A DNA stretch of 64,000 nucleotides from Bacillota bacterium (GTDB taxonomy: Bacteria > Bacillota > Clostridia > Lachnospirales > Lachnospiraceae): assembly GCA_023460575.1 (NCBI GenBank), contig JAEWPQ010000101.1, positions 1 through 64,000 on the forward strand, in the 5' to 3' direction. The notes beneath the pieces are model-generated. The model was not told where the DNA came from. It was given only the letters and a program-made list of their open reading frames with translations, and did no database searches. Made by a program: the position numbers and the translations under genes. Position 1 is the stretch's first letter. Every line of letters begins with the position of its first letter. This document shows positions 43,835-54,101 of this stretch, one piece after another.

Positions 43835-44394
43835 ACGGCAGAAAAAAGAACAGAAATGGGAGTTACAGAAATGGGAGTTTTACCCCCTGTAACCCCCGAC
43901 AGCCCCATTTTACCATAGAACCAGATTCCTGTAAATCCTATGGTTCACCATGAACCATGGGGGTAAGTAGTTATCTTTAAACCAATGAAAAGGCAGAATG
44001 GAGGTCCCATTCCCAGTTAGCCCTGTATCGCAAAATATCGCCCCTGTATGGCCTTTGAAACCGCTACTAGAACATGTACCATTCAGGCAATATAAAAGCC
44101 TTCTTGGGCAAATATGAAAAAGAAAATATTTTTCCTTTTTCCTGATAAATGTTTGAATTGCTGTTGCCACCTGTTCTTCTTTCTGTTACTTTAGAAAAAG
44201 TCGCATCTATGGCTGTTTTTTTAATGGCTTCAAGTCGCATACTTGCTGCTATTTAAAAATCTGGTTGAGGAATATTTCCGCTCATTTCCTGCACTAAAAC
44301 TGGGGTGAACCATGGGGTCGAAAATGATACAGGTTAAAGAGCCGGGGTCAAAAACTCCCCCGGCTCGATTCACATCAGCCCGCAGTGCGGACCG
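43835..44394. repeat. Intergenic module A, shared with 58.9-59.3 and 59.66-59.95 kb
   Basis: No gene is evident. The first part matches 58947-59230 with many substitutions (CCTGTAACCCC, GCAAAATATCGCCCCTGT, AGGCAATA), the second part matches 59680-59945 (GGTTAAAGAGCCGGGGTCAA, ATCAGCCCGCA). In the other copy a DUF2185 gene lies between the two parts, so here a cargo gene is absent. It trails the Rhs immunity gene. Confidence 0.7.
44339..44366 (-). terminator. Hairpin after the Rhs immunity gene
   Basis: GAGCCGGGG pairs with CCCCGGCTC on the minus strand, followed by TTTAA. A similar hairpin is at 59874-59903 in the second module copy. Confidence 0.55.
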
Positions 44395-44862
44395 TTAAAA
44401 AAATATTTGTCCACATGTAATTCTACCTTCGTGATGAAATTCTATTATTTCTTTATAGTCTGTTGAAAATAACCAAGTGTCAGCTTCAACTGCTTTAATA
44501 TCATCTAAATTATTAATTATAGAATTTAAGCCGCACCTTATTATTGGCAAACCTTTTCCCCAAATAATATAATAGTTTTCTTTAGAACAAATCTCTTTTA
44601 ATTGTGACTCAAATTGGATATGTTTTATATCTTTTATTTTTCCTCTTTCCCCCCAATCAATACCCCATGGAGTAAAAATCAACGTTTCTTTAAAGTCATT
44701 ATACACTGATAACTCTTCTTCATTATCCAATATGAATCCATCATTATGTAGTGCTTCCAAGCACTCTTTCAATAGAATATTATTTTCCCTTTCCTCATTC
44801 TTATTTTTCACTTTATTAATGTTTTTTAACTCTTCAAGCTTTTTTTTAAGCTCATCATTCAT
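44395..44862 (-). CDS. Putative immunity protein for the Rhs C-terminal toxin
   Basis: 155 residues. A Lys/Glu/Asn-rich helical start (LKKKLEELKNINKVKNKNEE) precedes a mixed domain with FTPWGIDWGERG, YYIIWGKGLPIIRCG and DTWLFSTDYKEIIEFHHEGR. I do not recognise the family with certainty; the pattern resembles cytosolic CDI/Rhs immunity proteins. It begins 18 bases after the Rhs stop and is visibly more AT-rich than the Rhs core, as toxin/immunity pairs usually are. No signal peptide. Confidence 0.65.
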   Translation of the reverse strand: MNDELKKKLEELKNINKVKNKNEERENNILLKECLEALHNDGFILDNEEELSVYNDFKETLIFTPWGIDWGERGKIKDIKHIQFESQLKEICSKENYYIIWGKGLPIIRCGLNSIINNLDDIKAVEADTWLFSTDYKEIIEFHHEGRITCGQIFF

Positions 44863-44880
44863 TTTGCAAATTCTCCTCTA

Positions 44881-45267
44881 TTAACGATTATACAAATCTA
44901 TTATAGATTTATACTGCTCATAATTAATATCAATAGGTATAGCTATTTTTACAGCCTTGCTACCCTTACCTTTTGAAAAGTCTTCAAAATTGTAATGTAC
45001 GCCCTTATCTGGATCATAATCAAGTCTCCACCTCGTTTTTCCGTCCAATGATTGTCTACCAATCTTTTGTTCATATCCATAACTTGACTCCAACCTGCCT
45101 GTGTATGGTTGTGAACCATTAGTAAAAGCACCTGATTTGTCAACTTCATTCATTAGCGTATTTCTTGCACTTTCATGAGATTTTTCAGTAGGATAAGTAA
45201 TTTCATTTCCGCCCGAACCCTTAGTATTATCATCAACTGCATCTGTACCGTTTTTACACTCCTGCTG
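44881..45267 (-). other. Rhs C-terminal toxin module (part of the Rhs gene)
   Basis: The 128 codons after DPSGY are AT-rich compared with the Rhs core, which marks a swapped toxin tip. Polar residues cluster in RWRLDYDPDKGVHYNFEDFS, a likely active or binding region. The matching immunity gene follows at 44862. Confidence 0.7.
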
Positions 45268-48200
45268 ATATCCGCTAGGATCATAATACATCACCGGATT
45301 GTTTGCGCAATACGCATACAGATTTAGCCCATCCCCCCGGTACACATCCTCCTGCAGGAATCTTCCCACCACCGGATTATAAAACCTGGCTCTGAGATAA
45401 TACTGTGCTGTCTCCTGATCATACTGCTGGCCTGTATACAATATCCGGTTTTGAATTTCCTCCGACTGTCTGCGGATAGCTCCAAAGGCATCATACTCAT
45501 AGAAGTTCTCAACATTTCTCTGGCTGCCTGTTATATAAGCAGTATTATTTCTCTCATCCAGATGATACGCATGGTATCCAACCTGTCCTACCACTTCACT
45601 GGCTGCCACTCCATAGCCTGGAATATGCCTGCTTATAGCATTCCAGTCCTCATCTGCTTCTGCCTGCATCTCTCCATTATAGAAGATGAAACGGGATACC
45701 TTACCATTTACAGACTTTCCAGCTCTTAACTGCTCCCCGTCGTAGAAGTTCTCCAGCTTTAATTTATCTGATACTACTGCAGTCCGCTGACCAAACGGAT
45801 TATAATGGTACCTCCTCTCCTCACCATCTCCGGCTTCTTCCAGGATATTTCCCTGGTCATCATACCGGTATGTATAGTTTCGTCCAGACGCATTCCTCTC
45901 TATCAGCTGGTTTCTTCTATTATAGCAGTACGTCTCTTTCCCTGCAACGGAAGTCTTCTCCAACCGGTTTCCACAGCGGTCATATACATAATGAGCTGCA
46001 TCTGCGTCTCCATCATATATCTCATCAGTCAGACGATTCATGGAATCGTAGCGGTAATAGACAGCGTTCTTTTGTGCGCCTCTCTCCTCCAGCATAACAC
46101 AGACACCCTCTTTGGCTGTCCGGTTTCCATTGAGATCATACTCATATCTGTAATCAAACAAAGGACTGCTTTCTGATAAAAATGTTGCAAGACGGCTGAT
46201 GTTTCCATCTGTATCGTATTCATAAAGCGTTTTTATTCCGCTTAAATGGGTGATTGTCTCAAGTCTTCCGTCTTTCCGGTGACTATATCGGACGATTTCT
46301 CTTCCTTCATCGTCTTTGATACTGGTAAGCTTTCCTCTCCAGTCATATCCGTAATGCAGCCTTTTTCCGGTCACATCGGTCATGGTCTTTAAGCTTCCAT
46401 CTTCGTCGTAAGTACAGGATATTAAGGTTTTTCCGCAGGAATCCTTTTTTACGAGCTTTCCGTCAGGGCGATACTCATAGGTATAACAGAAACCGTCAGC
46501 GATTGCCTTTTTTCTCAATCCAAAGGAATCGTATTCCCAGCTTCTGGTTATCGGATTCTTTCCATCCCGGTCACAGCCTGTTTCCATCACCGGATTTCCA
46601 TCTACATTATAGATTGTCCTCACCTGGTTTTGGTTCCTGTCTATATGCAGTATCTGACGCCCTTCTCTGTCATACCGGAATATCTCACTGCGTCCATCCT
46701 GATCAATAATCTCGCAGACCTTTCCCTGGCTGTTGTACCGATAGGTAATGACACCTCCGTTTGGATCCGTGGTGCTGGTGACATTTCCCATGCTGTCATA
46801 GGTGTAACTTTCAATTCCGCCGTCTGCATTGCTGATCCTGCGGATTCTTCCCCAGTTGTCCGTATCGTATTTTGTCCGGTTCCCATTTCCATCTGCAACT
46901 CCCGTAATCCGCCCATTTGCATCATACGTATACATCTGGGATGGCTTTCCTGCCTCCCTGCTCCTTAATGTTTCCAGACTGGTTATCCGCCCATGAAACC
47001 CATAGGTATACATGCACTCATTTCCAGCCGCCGTTCTTTTTACCTCCAGATTTCCGTCCGGCAGGTACTTGTTTTCTTCCAGAATGGTTCCTGCTCCATC
47101 TGTGTGCGAGAGAATATTGCCGTAAGAGTCATAGGCATAGGATAAGTCATTTTTATACTCTTTTTCATGCTCCACATCCCCATTTGGCAAAATTTCTTTT
47201 TCCAGACGGTCATTCTTGTCGTATTCATATCTAAATACTGGCCCCAGACAATCTTTAACATCTGTAATCCGGTTCTTTAAATCATAATCATAAGAAAGTT
47301 CCCACAATTCACCGGCTTTTCCCTGACGCGCAATTCTTGTTATATTTCCCGCCCGGTCATAGGTTATGGAAACTGTCCGGTCAATTCCGTTTTGCTTATC
47401 GAGTGTTCGTTCCGCAATCAGGCGGTCACAGGTATCATATTCCCGGATGAACTCATAACCCTCTGGTGTTTGTATTCTGGTCCTGTTTCCATTTTCATCA
47501 TAATTATAACTGGTAATCGCATACTTTGACTCACCTTTGACCGGAATCAGTCCGCTGTTCAGCTGTTCTTTTATCTCCGAAAGTCTGCCTGCTTTATCAT
47601 AATTATAGCGAATGATCTGATGTACATCTTTTGAGACTGCCTTCTCTTCATAGATCTTTTTCCCCTGCACATCATACCTGTAAATGATGTCAGCTCCATG
47701 CCCGTCTTTTACCTTGATCAGCCGGTCTCTCTTATCATAAGTAAAGCTAAGCTTCAGACCCGGGCCATCCTCCTCAATCAGTTGTCCGTCTACACTCCAG
47801 TATCCTCCATGACGCTGTTCCTCTACTTTGTTACCATTTGCATCATAGAGATAAGTAGTTCTCTGGTAAAGAATTTCGCCTTCCTTCTCTTCTACTGGCT
47901 GCATTACTTCACATAACTGATTTCTTCTGTCATAACTATATGTGACAGTTCTGCCCATAGCATCGGTCTTTTTAATCAGATTGCCGGAAATGTCATAACT
48001 ATATTCTGCCTGCAGGATGCCGTCCGGACCGGTTACTGTCTCCAGCCGTCCTTCCACTCCATAAGTATACATCCAGCCTGCTCCATCATCGGCCTGTGCA
48101 TCATAATCCTCTGGCATGACGTGCTTAATCCTGTTTCCTGCTGCATCATAGAACAGTCTTTCACAGCCTCCGTCCGGATAGTGTATCCGAATCTGGTTTC

Positions 48201-51200
48201 CGTCACTGTCATAATCAAAGGAAACACCGGCTCCGTCATCGGTACTCGTATCGTAAGCATTGGGATGAACTTCCTTTAATACTTTTCCTTCCCCATCAAG
48301 AATCTGCCTGCTGTGGCTTCCATCTGGAGAAATGCGGTCTGTCAGCCGGTCAAGGAAATCATACTTGTATGTATACTCGCCTTTTCTCTCTTTCCAGGCT
48401 TTTGGAGGATACATGGCCATCAGTCTTCCCATTCCATCATAGAGATAACGGGCTTCATTTCCTTCCCCATCTTTTATCATAGTCCTGAAATTATTTGCAT
48501 TATAGCCATATTCTTTTCTGCTGCATTCACTTTCTTCCGACATCAGACGTCCCATGCAGTCATATTCGAACCGGACCTCTTCTCCGTCAGGATAAGTGAT
48601 TACATCCGGTTTCCCGGAATTTTCCTGATAATGATATACTGTAGTATTACCAATCGGATCTGTCTCTTCTAAAAGCCTGCCTTTCCGGTCATAGTAATAG
48701 CTGTGAGTAAACCAGATTCCCTCTTCTGCCTCTTCCTTTTTTTCAATCAGATTGTGATTTTCATCATACACATAGCAAAATTTTCTGCCTGTATTGTCTG
48801 TTTTCTCCTCCAGATCATCGCTCTGATTATAGTGATAAACCGCTGCAAAACCGCCTGCCAGTTTTTCTTCTGCCAGCCTTCCCTTTGAATCATAGCTCCA
48901 TTCTTTTCTGCAGCCTGATCTGTCCGTAATACTGGAGCGGTATCCCTGTTTATCATATTCATAGAATACACCGGTTCCATCCTCATAATGTACGGCCAAT
49001 ATCTCCATGTTTCTTCCATACTTATAAAGAACCGTTTTATTATCAACACTGCTGAATGCCCTGACACTCCGTTCCTCATCCAGATATTCTAACCGGTAAA
49101 CATCTCCATTTGCCAGTGTCTGAAGTACTACCCGTCCGCTTCTGTCATACTGATTTTCCAGATATGTCACTTTTGTCTGGTCAACGGCTTTGGTCAGAGA
49201 TCCATTTTCATCATACTCGTAGTGAGTAATTCCCTGATCCATGTGGACAATATCAGTTAAAAGTCCTCTCTCATATCTGTACTGCATGGTTCTTCCCATG
49301 TTATCAGATATCTGAATTAAATGTCCGTCTTTCATGATAAGACTTAAATGGTATCCCAGTGAAGTGGTAATTCCTTCAAGAATATCTCCCCTGTATGTGA
49401 AGCTTATGGTTTGTCCATTCTGGTCTCTGACTGACAGCAAAAATCCCTGGGCACTGTATATATAGGTACGGTGTTCTTTTCTGTCAACTAAACTCCAGCC
49501 ATCATTTTCTTTAACCAGATCAAACCAGCCGCACCCATAAGAGATATTCTCAGCCATTTCTCCAGCCCACTCAAAGGTCAGATGATGACCGGTATCCAAA
49601 ACAACATGACGTTTGGATCCATCCTGATAAAGTCTTCCCTCATAAGGAAATCTCCATCCAAATCCCATAATTCCAGGCTCCTTATTCGTAGAATAATATC
49701 TCCTGGTTATTTTTATGGATTCCCGTATATCAGGCAGAATAAAGTCGGTTGCCATAATTAAAAATGCTCCAGATACCGCATCTATTGGCTCCCCTAACAG
49801 CTGAGACAAACCGCTGGTAACAAAATTCTCCTGCAGGGACCTCAATACATCCACGTTTCTGTCTGGGAGCATTGCATCACGGGTAACATCCATTACCGTA
49901 CCCGAAAACGTTCCCACTCCTGCTCCCACCAGTTTATTAACCAGCCTGGAATCGGTTTTTAATGCTCCCTGCACCTTTCCAATCAGCTTTGTCTGGGCAA
50001 CTCCCTTAAACATACCGAACATAAAATTGCCAGCTGAATTCTTTATACTAACTTTTCCTGTTGTTTCATATTCCTGTATCATGCCAAAGAACAGGGATCC
50101 GGCTCCCTGGACAAACGTATTGGTGACCTGGGATTTTGAACACAGGATTTTGCTTAGCTTCCCTGCAGACGCTGCATTTTTTAGCGCCTTTCCAGTAACT
50201 ACATCAAATACTACATCTGTAATTCCGGATGCAAGATTATACGCTGCCTCGTTACCTTGAAATACAGTATCCCTTATAAAATTTGCCGGCCGCGAGGCAT
50301 CAAGTGCGTTTACTTTGCTGTAACCATCAAGTCCTTCCGCTATATCAGCAACTGCAAAAGCGGTCTTTGCACCAGCCACAGCAATTAACAGCGGACCTGC
50401 AGCTCCTCCTGTGGCAACGGTCAGTGCGACTGCACCTACCACAGTAGCAATGCTCAGTATTCCATTTAGAACCTTCTGTTTACTTTCCTGCTTTCTGGCA
50501 GCAAGAGTGGATGCCAGCTGAGTATTATTTTCTTCGCGGGCTTCACTGTCCCCGCTTGTCAGATCTGCTTCAAGTTCTCCGGCAGACGGTGAAGCCGCCG
50601 AATGTGTTTCTGCTTTGTGGGTAACAAGAGCTGATTTGATATCCACTTTATCCTCCAGAGTAATGATATCATCTCCACTGTCACCGATCTGCAGCACCAC
50701 TTTATTCTCACCGGAAATCATCAGCTTCTGAACCGGAGTTTCTCCTCCAGCCATTAAGCCTTTCTGAGTTTTTATATTGATGTTTTTCCCTGTGAGAGAT
50801 ACAAATCCGGATTTATTTAAATTGAGAACAATGGAACCGCTGGAATCCGGGGCATAGTTTAGGGAGTCCGGTGTCAGATTCATTGCACTGCCGCTGGGAT
50901 CTGAAAAATTCTTATTATCCGGCTTCTTACTTCCTCCGCCGCCGCTTCCGCTGCCAATTGCATGGACTGCAACAGCGCTCTGTTCATCATGCTCAGGGAA
51001 ATAAATATGTACTCTGCTTCCAACTTCCGGCATACAATAAAAGCTGCTGCTTTCAATTGCATAGGTAAAGTATTTCATCTGAGCCGAGGGTTCATAACGT
51101 TTATCTATATCAAAATGGACCCTGATCTGGTTTCCGCCCCGTTCCTTTACCGTAGCGGGTATGCTCATGCCGTATATTCTTGGATTCTGCTCTTTTTCTC

Positions 51201-52017
51201 TCCGAATGCCTTCTTTCCTGGAAAGAGTATAATGATAAACCAGTTCTCCCTTACCAGTTGAAATATTCATGGCCGTAACAACTGCTGCTATTTTGTTAAA
51301 GGAGACCGCTTCTCCCATACGCAGATATTTACGGGTGCAAATATTCCAGTGCGAAGCTTCCTGGGACAAAATGCCTGATGGTTCCAGTACTTTAGCAAAA
51401 TGATTCATATCTTTTTCCAGTACATAATCTTCTTTTGCCAGTTCTGCTCCAAAGTTCATTTCGGGAACTCCAAAATACACTTTTCCCATTGGAGAAGAGG
51501 CATCTGCCAGCAGGCTGGAACCAAAATGGCTTGCCAGCCTTCTTAAGAATACCCAGTCACTTTCTTCATACTGCAATAGCATTTCAGGTATCTTAGCATC
51601 TTTTGTAATTTCATCTTTGATATCAAACTGTCCATAATCAGCAAGCACCTTTTTTGCCACATCCATGTATGTCATGCCGCCGTCAAGGAAACTTCTGCTC
51701 TTATCAGTCCGCTCCCAGTCCTTTGTATAGGAGTTGGCTTCCAGATACAGATAGGATAAGCCTTTCTCTGTTTTTATATAGACAGTTTCAATCTTGCCCT
51801 GAAAGATTACCTGACCACCGGAACTTTCCATTTCACGGACAATTACAGGCTGAACCGTTGCCATGTTTACATAATCTTCCGGATTCTCTCCGTCCGTCAA
51901 AAGCTTCAGGGAAAGAAATTCATGATCATTTAATCTGTGTGTCAGTTGAAACAGCTCAACCTGGATTACACCATCAAGAGACAGTTCAATCTCCAGTTCT
52001 TTGTATTTCAATTTCAT
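44881..52017 (-). CDS. VgrG-like/Rhs fusion with C-terminal polymorphic toxin
   Basis: 2378 residues. At 1-355 is a phage-GpD/VgrG-like spike domain (LLQYEESDWVFLRRLASHFG; OB part near 285-350), then a Gly-rich linker and a gp5-like beta-helix stretch. Two hydrophobic segments lie at ~519-562 (ATVVGAVALTVATGGAAGPL). From ~745 begins the Rhs shell (SIKITRRYYSTNKEPGIMGF) with dozens of YD repeats. The core ends RGDGLNLYAYCANNPVMYY, DPSGY at ~2250. The last 128 residues are the variable toxin (GRQSLDGKTRWRLDYDPDKG, HYNFEDFSKGKG), family unassigned, possibly a nuclease. No signal peptide. Confidence 0.93.
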   Translation of the reverse strand: MKLKYKELEIELSLDGVIQVELFQLTHRLNDHEFLSLKLLTDGENPEDYVNMATVQPVIVREMESSGGQVIFQGKIETVYIKTEKGLSYLYLEANSYTKDWERTDKSRSFLDGGMTYMDVAKKVLADYGQFDIKDEITKDAKIPEMLLQYEESDWVFLRRLASHFGSSLLADASSPMGKVYFGVPEMNFGAELAKEDYVLEKDMNHFAKVLEPSGILSQEASHWNICTRKYLRMGEAVSFNKIAAVVTAMNISTGKGELVYHYTLSRKEGIRREKEQNPRIYGMSIPATVKERGGNQIRVHFDIDKRYEPSAQMKYFTYAIESSSFYCMPEVGSRVHIYFPEHDEQSAVAVHAIGSGSGGGGSKKPDNKNFSDPSGSAMNLTPDSLNYAPDSSGSIVLNLNKSGFVSLTGKNINIKTQKGLMAGGETPVQKLMISGENKVVLQIGDSGDDIITLEDKVDIKSALVTHKAETHSAASPSAGELEADLTSGDSEAREENNTQLASTLAARKQESKQKVLNGILSIATVVGAVALTVATGGAAGPLLIAVAGAKTAFAVADIAEGLDGYSKVNALDASRPANFIRDTVFQGNEAAYNLASGITDVVFDVVTGKALKNAASAGKLSKILCSKSQVTNTFVQGAGSLFFGMIQEYETTGKVSIKNSAGNFMFGMFKGVAQTKLIGKVQGALKTDSRLVNKLVGAGVGTFSGTVMDVTRDAMLPDRNVDVLRSLQENFVTSGLSQLLGEPIDAVSGAFLIMATDFILPDIRESIKITRRYYSTNKEPGIMGFGWRFPYEGRLYQDGSKRHVVLDTGHHLTFEWAGEMAENISYGCGWFDLVKENDGWSLVDRKEHRTYIYSAQGFLLSVRDQNGQTISFTYRGDILEGITTSLGYHLSLIMKDGHLIQISDNMGRTMQYRYERGLLTDIVHMDQGITHYEYDENGSLTKAVDQTKVTYLENQYDRSGRVVLQTLANGDVYRLEYLDEERSVRAFSSVDNKTVLYKYGRNMEILAVHYEDGTGVFYEYDKQGYRSSITDRSGCRKEWSYDSKGRLAEEKLAGGFAAVYHYNQSDDLEEKTDNTGRKFCYVYDENHNLIEKKEEAEEGIWFTHSYYYDRKGRLLEETDPIGNTTVYHYQENSGKPDVITYPDGEEVRFEYDCMGRLMSEESECSRKEYGYNANNFRTMIKDGEGNEARYLYDGMGRLMAMYPPKAWKERKGEYTYKYDFLDRLTDRISPDGSHSRQILDGEGKVLKEVHPNAYDTSTDDGAGVSFDYDSDGNQIRIHYPDGGCERLFYDAAGNRIKHVMPEDYDAQADDGAGWMYTYGVEGRLETVTGPDGILQAEYSYDISGNLIKKTDAMGRTVTYSYDRRNQLCEVMQPVEEKEGEILYQRTTYLYDANGNKVEEQRHGGYWSVDGQLIEEDGPGLKLSFTYDKRDRLIKVKDGHGADIIYRYDVQGKKIYEEKAVSKDVHQIIRYNYDKAGRLSEIKEQLNSGLIPVKGESKYAITSYNYDENGNRTRIQTPEGYEFIREYDTCDRLIAERTLDKQNGIDRTVSITYDRAGNITRIARQGKAGELWELSYDYDLKNRITDVKDCLGPVFRYEYDKNDRLEKEILPNGDVEHEKEYKNDLSYAYDSYGNILSHTDGAGTILEENKYLPDGNLEVKRTAAGNECMYTYGFHGRITSLETLRSREAGKPSQMYTYDANGRITGVADGNGNRTKYDTDNWGRIRRISNADGGIESYTYDSMGNVTSTTDPNGGVITYRYNSQGKVCEIIDQDGRSEIFRYDREGRQILHIDRNQNQVRTIYNVDGNPVMETGCDRDGKNPITRSWEYDSFGLRKKAIADGFCYTYEYRPDGKLVKKDSCGKTLISCTYDEDGSLKTMTDVTGKRLHYGYDWRGKLTSIKDDEGREIVRYSHRKDGRLETITHLSGIKTLYEYDTDGNISRLATFLSESSPLFDYRYEYDLNGNRTAKEGVCVMLEERGAQKNAVYYRYDSMNRLTDEIYDGDADAAHYVYDRCGNRLEKTSVAGKETYCYNRRNQLIERNASGRNYTYRYDDQGNILEEAGDGEERRYHYNPFGQRTAVVSDKLKLENFYDGEQLRAGKSVNGKVSRFIFYNGEMQAEADEDWNAISRHIPGYGVAASEVVGQVGYHAYHLDERNNTAYITGSQRNVENFYEYDAFGAIRRQSEEIQNRILYTGQQYDQETAQYYLRARFYNPVVGRFLQEDVYRGDGLNLYAYCANNPVMYYDPSGYQQECKNGTDAVDDNTKGSGGNEITYPTEKSHESARNTLMNEVDKSGAFTNGSQPYTGRLESSYGYEQKIGRQSLDGKTRWRLDYDPDKGVHYNFEDFSKGKGSKAVKIAIPIDINYEQYKSIIDLYNR

Positions 52018-52093
52018 ATGTTAATTCCCCCTTTATTATGAAGCAGAGGTATGTCGCTTCATATTGTATCTTTTAAATTTGTCATCTGTTCCA

Positions 52094-52603
52094 TCAACTC
52101 CCTGCCTCCGGCTGCCCGGACTCTATAATCTCAATTTCGCCTCCATAAATGCAATACAGCTTTGCCCCGCCCATCAATGGCCGGTCGCTGTCAGTTTCCA
52201 CTCCATCCTGCCCGTAATCCCACTCCTGAGCTATGATGTGGGGTGTACATACGCCTAATACCTGGGGAACGCCTTCTGTCGGTGCAGCCTCTTCCTTTTC
52301 TTTTTTCTTTTTTCCTCCGGTAAAAAATCCCATGACTTTATCAAGGAACGTATCCGGACTTAATTCCTTTACTTTATCCTGAACTTTTTTTGCTTCTTCC
52401 TGTGTGCTTGGATTTTCCATACTGTAGCATCCTCCAAAGCAGATCACATGATATTCTCCTTTACAATCCTTAACTGTCATTTGAGCCTGCTTCTTCAAAA
52501 ACACTCCGTGGGTCTCATGAAGAACCACTCTGCTTTGCCTCATTCCCATACTGCACTGAGTACAGGCTCCATGAACCACATATGTATCAGTTAATTCTGC
52601 CAT
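52094..52603 (-). CDS. DUF4280 PAAR-like spike-tip protein
   Basis: 169 residues. TYVVHGACTQCSMGMRQSRV and GEYHVICFGGCYSMENPSTQ, then GVPQVLGVCTPHIIAQEWDY, are the Cys/Gly pattern of DUF4280, a PAAR-like family thought to cap VgrG-type spikes and bind a metal. A Lys-rich loop (FFTGGKKKKEKEEAAPTEG) is inserted in the middle. It starts inside the end of the Imm11-like gene (13-base overlap) and lies just before the VgrG-Rhs gene, so it is probably the tip for that spike. Confidence 0.85.
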   Translation of the reverse strand: MAELTDTYVVHGACTQCSMGMRQSRVVLHETHGVFLKKQAQMTVKDCKGEYHVICFGGCYSMENPSTQEEAKKVQDKVKELSPDTFLDKVMGFFTGGKKKKEKEEAAPTEGVPQVLGVCTPHIIAQEWDYGQDGVETDSDRPLMGGAKLYCIYGGEIEIIESGQPEAGS

Positions 52604-53124
52604 GCTTCCACCTCCACTTCCTTAAATACAATACCGATTATATTTCTGCGAAGCAGACTTTCCACTACTTCCAGGCTGACAAGCGGATTTGGGAAACGCT
52701 TGTCATTCAGCAGAAATACCTTATGTTCTCCTATCTTCGCCGGATCCAGAACCAGACGCTTGATACTTCCGTTTGTATAGATTTCCGTTTTCTCCGAGAA
52801 CATGTCCATTCGTTCCAGCAGAAGGTGATGGTAAACCATTATGGTTTCCCGCTCCTTGCTGGCAATTGTAACCGTTTTAAAAACCATATCATCTTCATAC
52901 ATATCAAGTACTGCCTTAACTTTATCCGAAACTAAGGAAACAGGACTCTGAATAAAATCCGGCGCCGTCTCGCCGCTGTCTTTCGTCAGATACATCATAT
53001 TTGATTCCTGTATTTCCCCTGCATCCTCTTTATAAAAAATATGTCTGGGTCCGCAGATGTCAAAATCACGGAACTGTATTACATCTGGCAGCCTCTTATC
53101 CTGTTCCATTGTGAAAAATCTCAT
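52591..53124 (-). CDS. Imm11-like (MXAN_0049-type) protein
   Basis: 177 residues. The end (NPLVSLEVVESLLRRNIIGI, VFKEVEVE) and middle (GSIKRLVLDPAKIGEHKVFL) fit the Imm11 family, often found in PAAR/DUF4280 operons. It overlaps the pentapeptide gene by four bases (ATGA) and the DUF4280 gene by 13. Whether it is an immunity protein or an adaptor for the spike is open; position among spike genes favours an adaptor. Confidence 0.7.
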   Translation of the reverse strand: MRFFTMEQDKRLPDVIQFRDFDICGPRHIFYKEDAGEIQESNMMYLTKDSGETAPDFIQSPVSLVSDKVKAVLDMYEDDMVFKTVTIASKERETIMVYHHLLLERMDMFSEKTEIYTNGSIKRLVLDPAKIGEHKVFLLNDKRFPNPLVSLEVVESLLRRNIIGIVFKEVEVEAWQN

Positions 53125-54092
53125 TCTATTTCCCTCCTGTCTACAAAAATAACCTGAAGCTGCTGTGGATCCAGATGCAGATATGGAATATCCTTTTCCT
53201 GGAAAACAGCATTTTCAACATCAGCCCCTGTGAAATCATTTTCTTCCCACGTACAATTGGAAAAATCAGACTGCCGCATCTTTGCATTGCTGAAACTGCA
53301 TCTTTTGATTCTGCAGTTTCTGAACTGTACCCCTGTTAAGTCAGCTCCATCAAAACTAAGACCGGTTAAATCACAGTTCTCAAACTGGCTGAACAAAAGA
53401 AGCTTATTTCTGCAATCCGAATCCATTAAATCAGCCTCGTACCAGAACTTATTTATCATGACCTCTTCCTGCTCTTTTGAAAGGCGCAGGCATCTGTCCC
53501 AATCCTTCTGTTCCTTTTTTTCTCTGTCAGCAAAAGCCACAAGCTCGCTTTCATCCCGGTACTCACCCCAATAGATTCCCCATGTAGAGTGCTTTGGAAT
53601 CTGTGCAAAGTCCTCATTCTCTTCCATATCCCGAAACATATAATGCAGCTGTAGGGAGAGTATCTGGTTCCACTCCATAACACAGTCCTGAATCATATTT
53701 GCCACGTCATAGGAGTTGACCTTTCCCATGTATTTCCTTCTGTCAAGATCCAGCTTCTCCTTAAGTTCCTTTACCGGTTCAAATAAATAGTCAATGGAAA
53801 ATGTAGTTTCAGCGGCATCCTCATCCATATGCCAGTTTGCGTCCATGGCACGCACCAATACCTGATAATGATCATTCAGCAGATCTGCCCGAAGAAGAGA
53901 AAAATAGATAAACATGATTTTCTCTTTCTCTTTTTTTGCTATCTCTTTCCTGAGAATGGAAAGTACCTGTCTGATCGATTCAGAAAACTCTTCCGCCTTC
54001 TCCTCCAAACCAACGATAAACTGTTCTTTTTTCTCCTCAAATAAACGGAGTTCCTCATCCTGAAATGCTGACAATGCTTCCTGTCTGGTCAT
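53121..54092 (-). CDS. Pentapeptide-repeat protein of the spike operon
   Basis: 323 residues. The first ~220 are helical and charged (KEEQFIV-like coiled coil; LKEKLDLDRRKYMGKVNSYD). The C-terminal ~90 residues hold pentapeptide repeats (CDLTGLSFDGADLTGVQFRN, ENDFTGADVENAVF), which form a right-handed quadrilateral beta helix. It ends with HLDPQQLQVIFVDRREIE. It lies between the second VgrG-like gene and the Imm11-like gene. Role unknown; a structural or loading factor is possible. Confidence 0.85.
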   Translation of the reverse strand: MTRQEALSAFQDEELRLFEEKKEQFIVGLEEKAEEFSESIRQVLSILRKEIAKKEKEKIMFIYFSLLRADLLNDHYQVLVRAMDANWHMDEDAAETTFSIDYLFEPVKELKEKLDLDRRKYMGKVNSYDVANMIQDCVMEWNQILSLQLHYMFRDMEENEDFAQIPKHSTWGIYWGEYRDESELVAFADREKKEQKDWDRCLRLSKEQEEVMINKFWYEADLMDSDCRNKLLLFSQFENCDLTGLSFDGADLTGVQFRNCRIKRCSFSNAKMRQSDFSNCTWEENDFTGADVENAVFQEKDIPYLHLDPQQLQVIFVDRREIE

Positions 54093-54101
54093 ACAAACCT
54101 C

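Noticed and set aside
44881..49600. Many long frames on the plus strand opposite the Rhs shell, and the regular YD repeats as a possible DNA repeat array
   Set aside because: The opposite frames are shadows of repetitive Rhs coding; the repeats are diverged protein repeats, not a CRISPR array or DNA tandem repeat.
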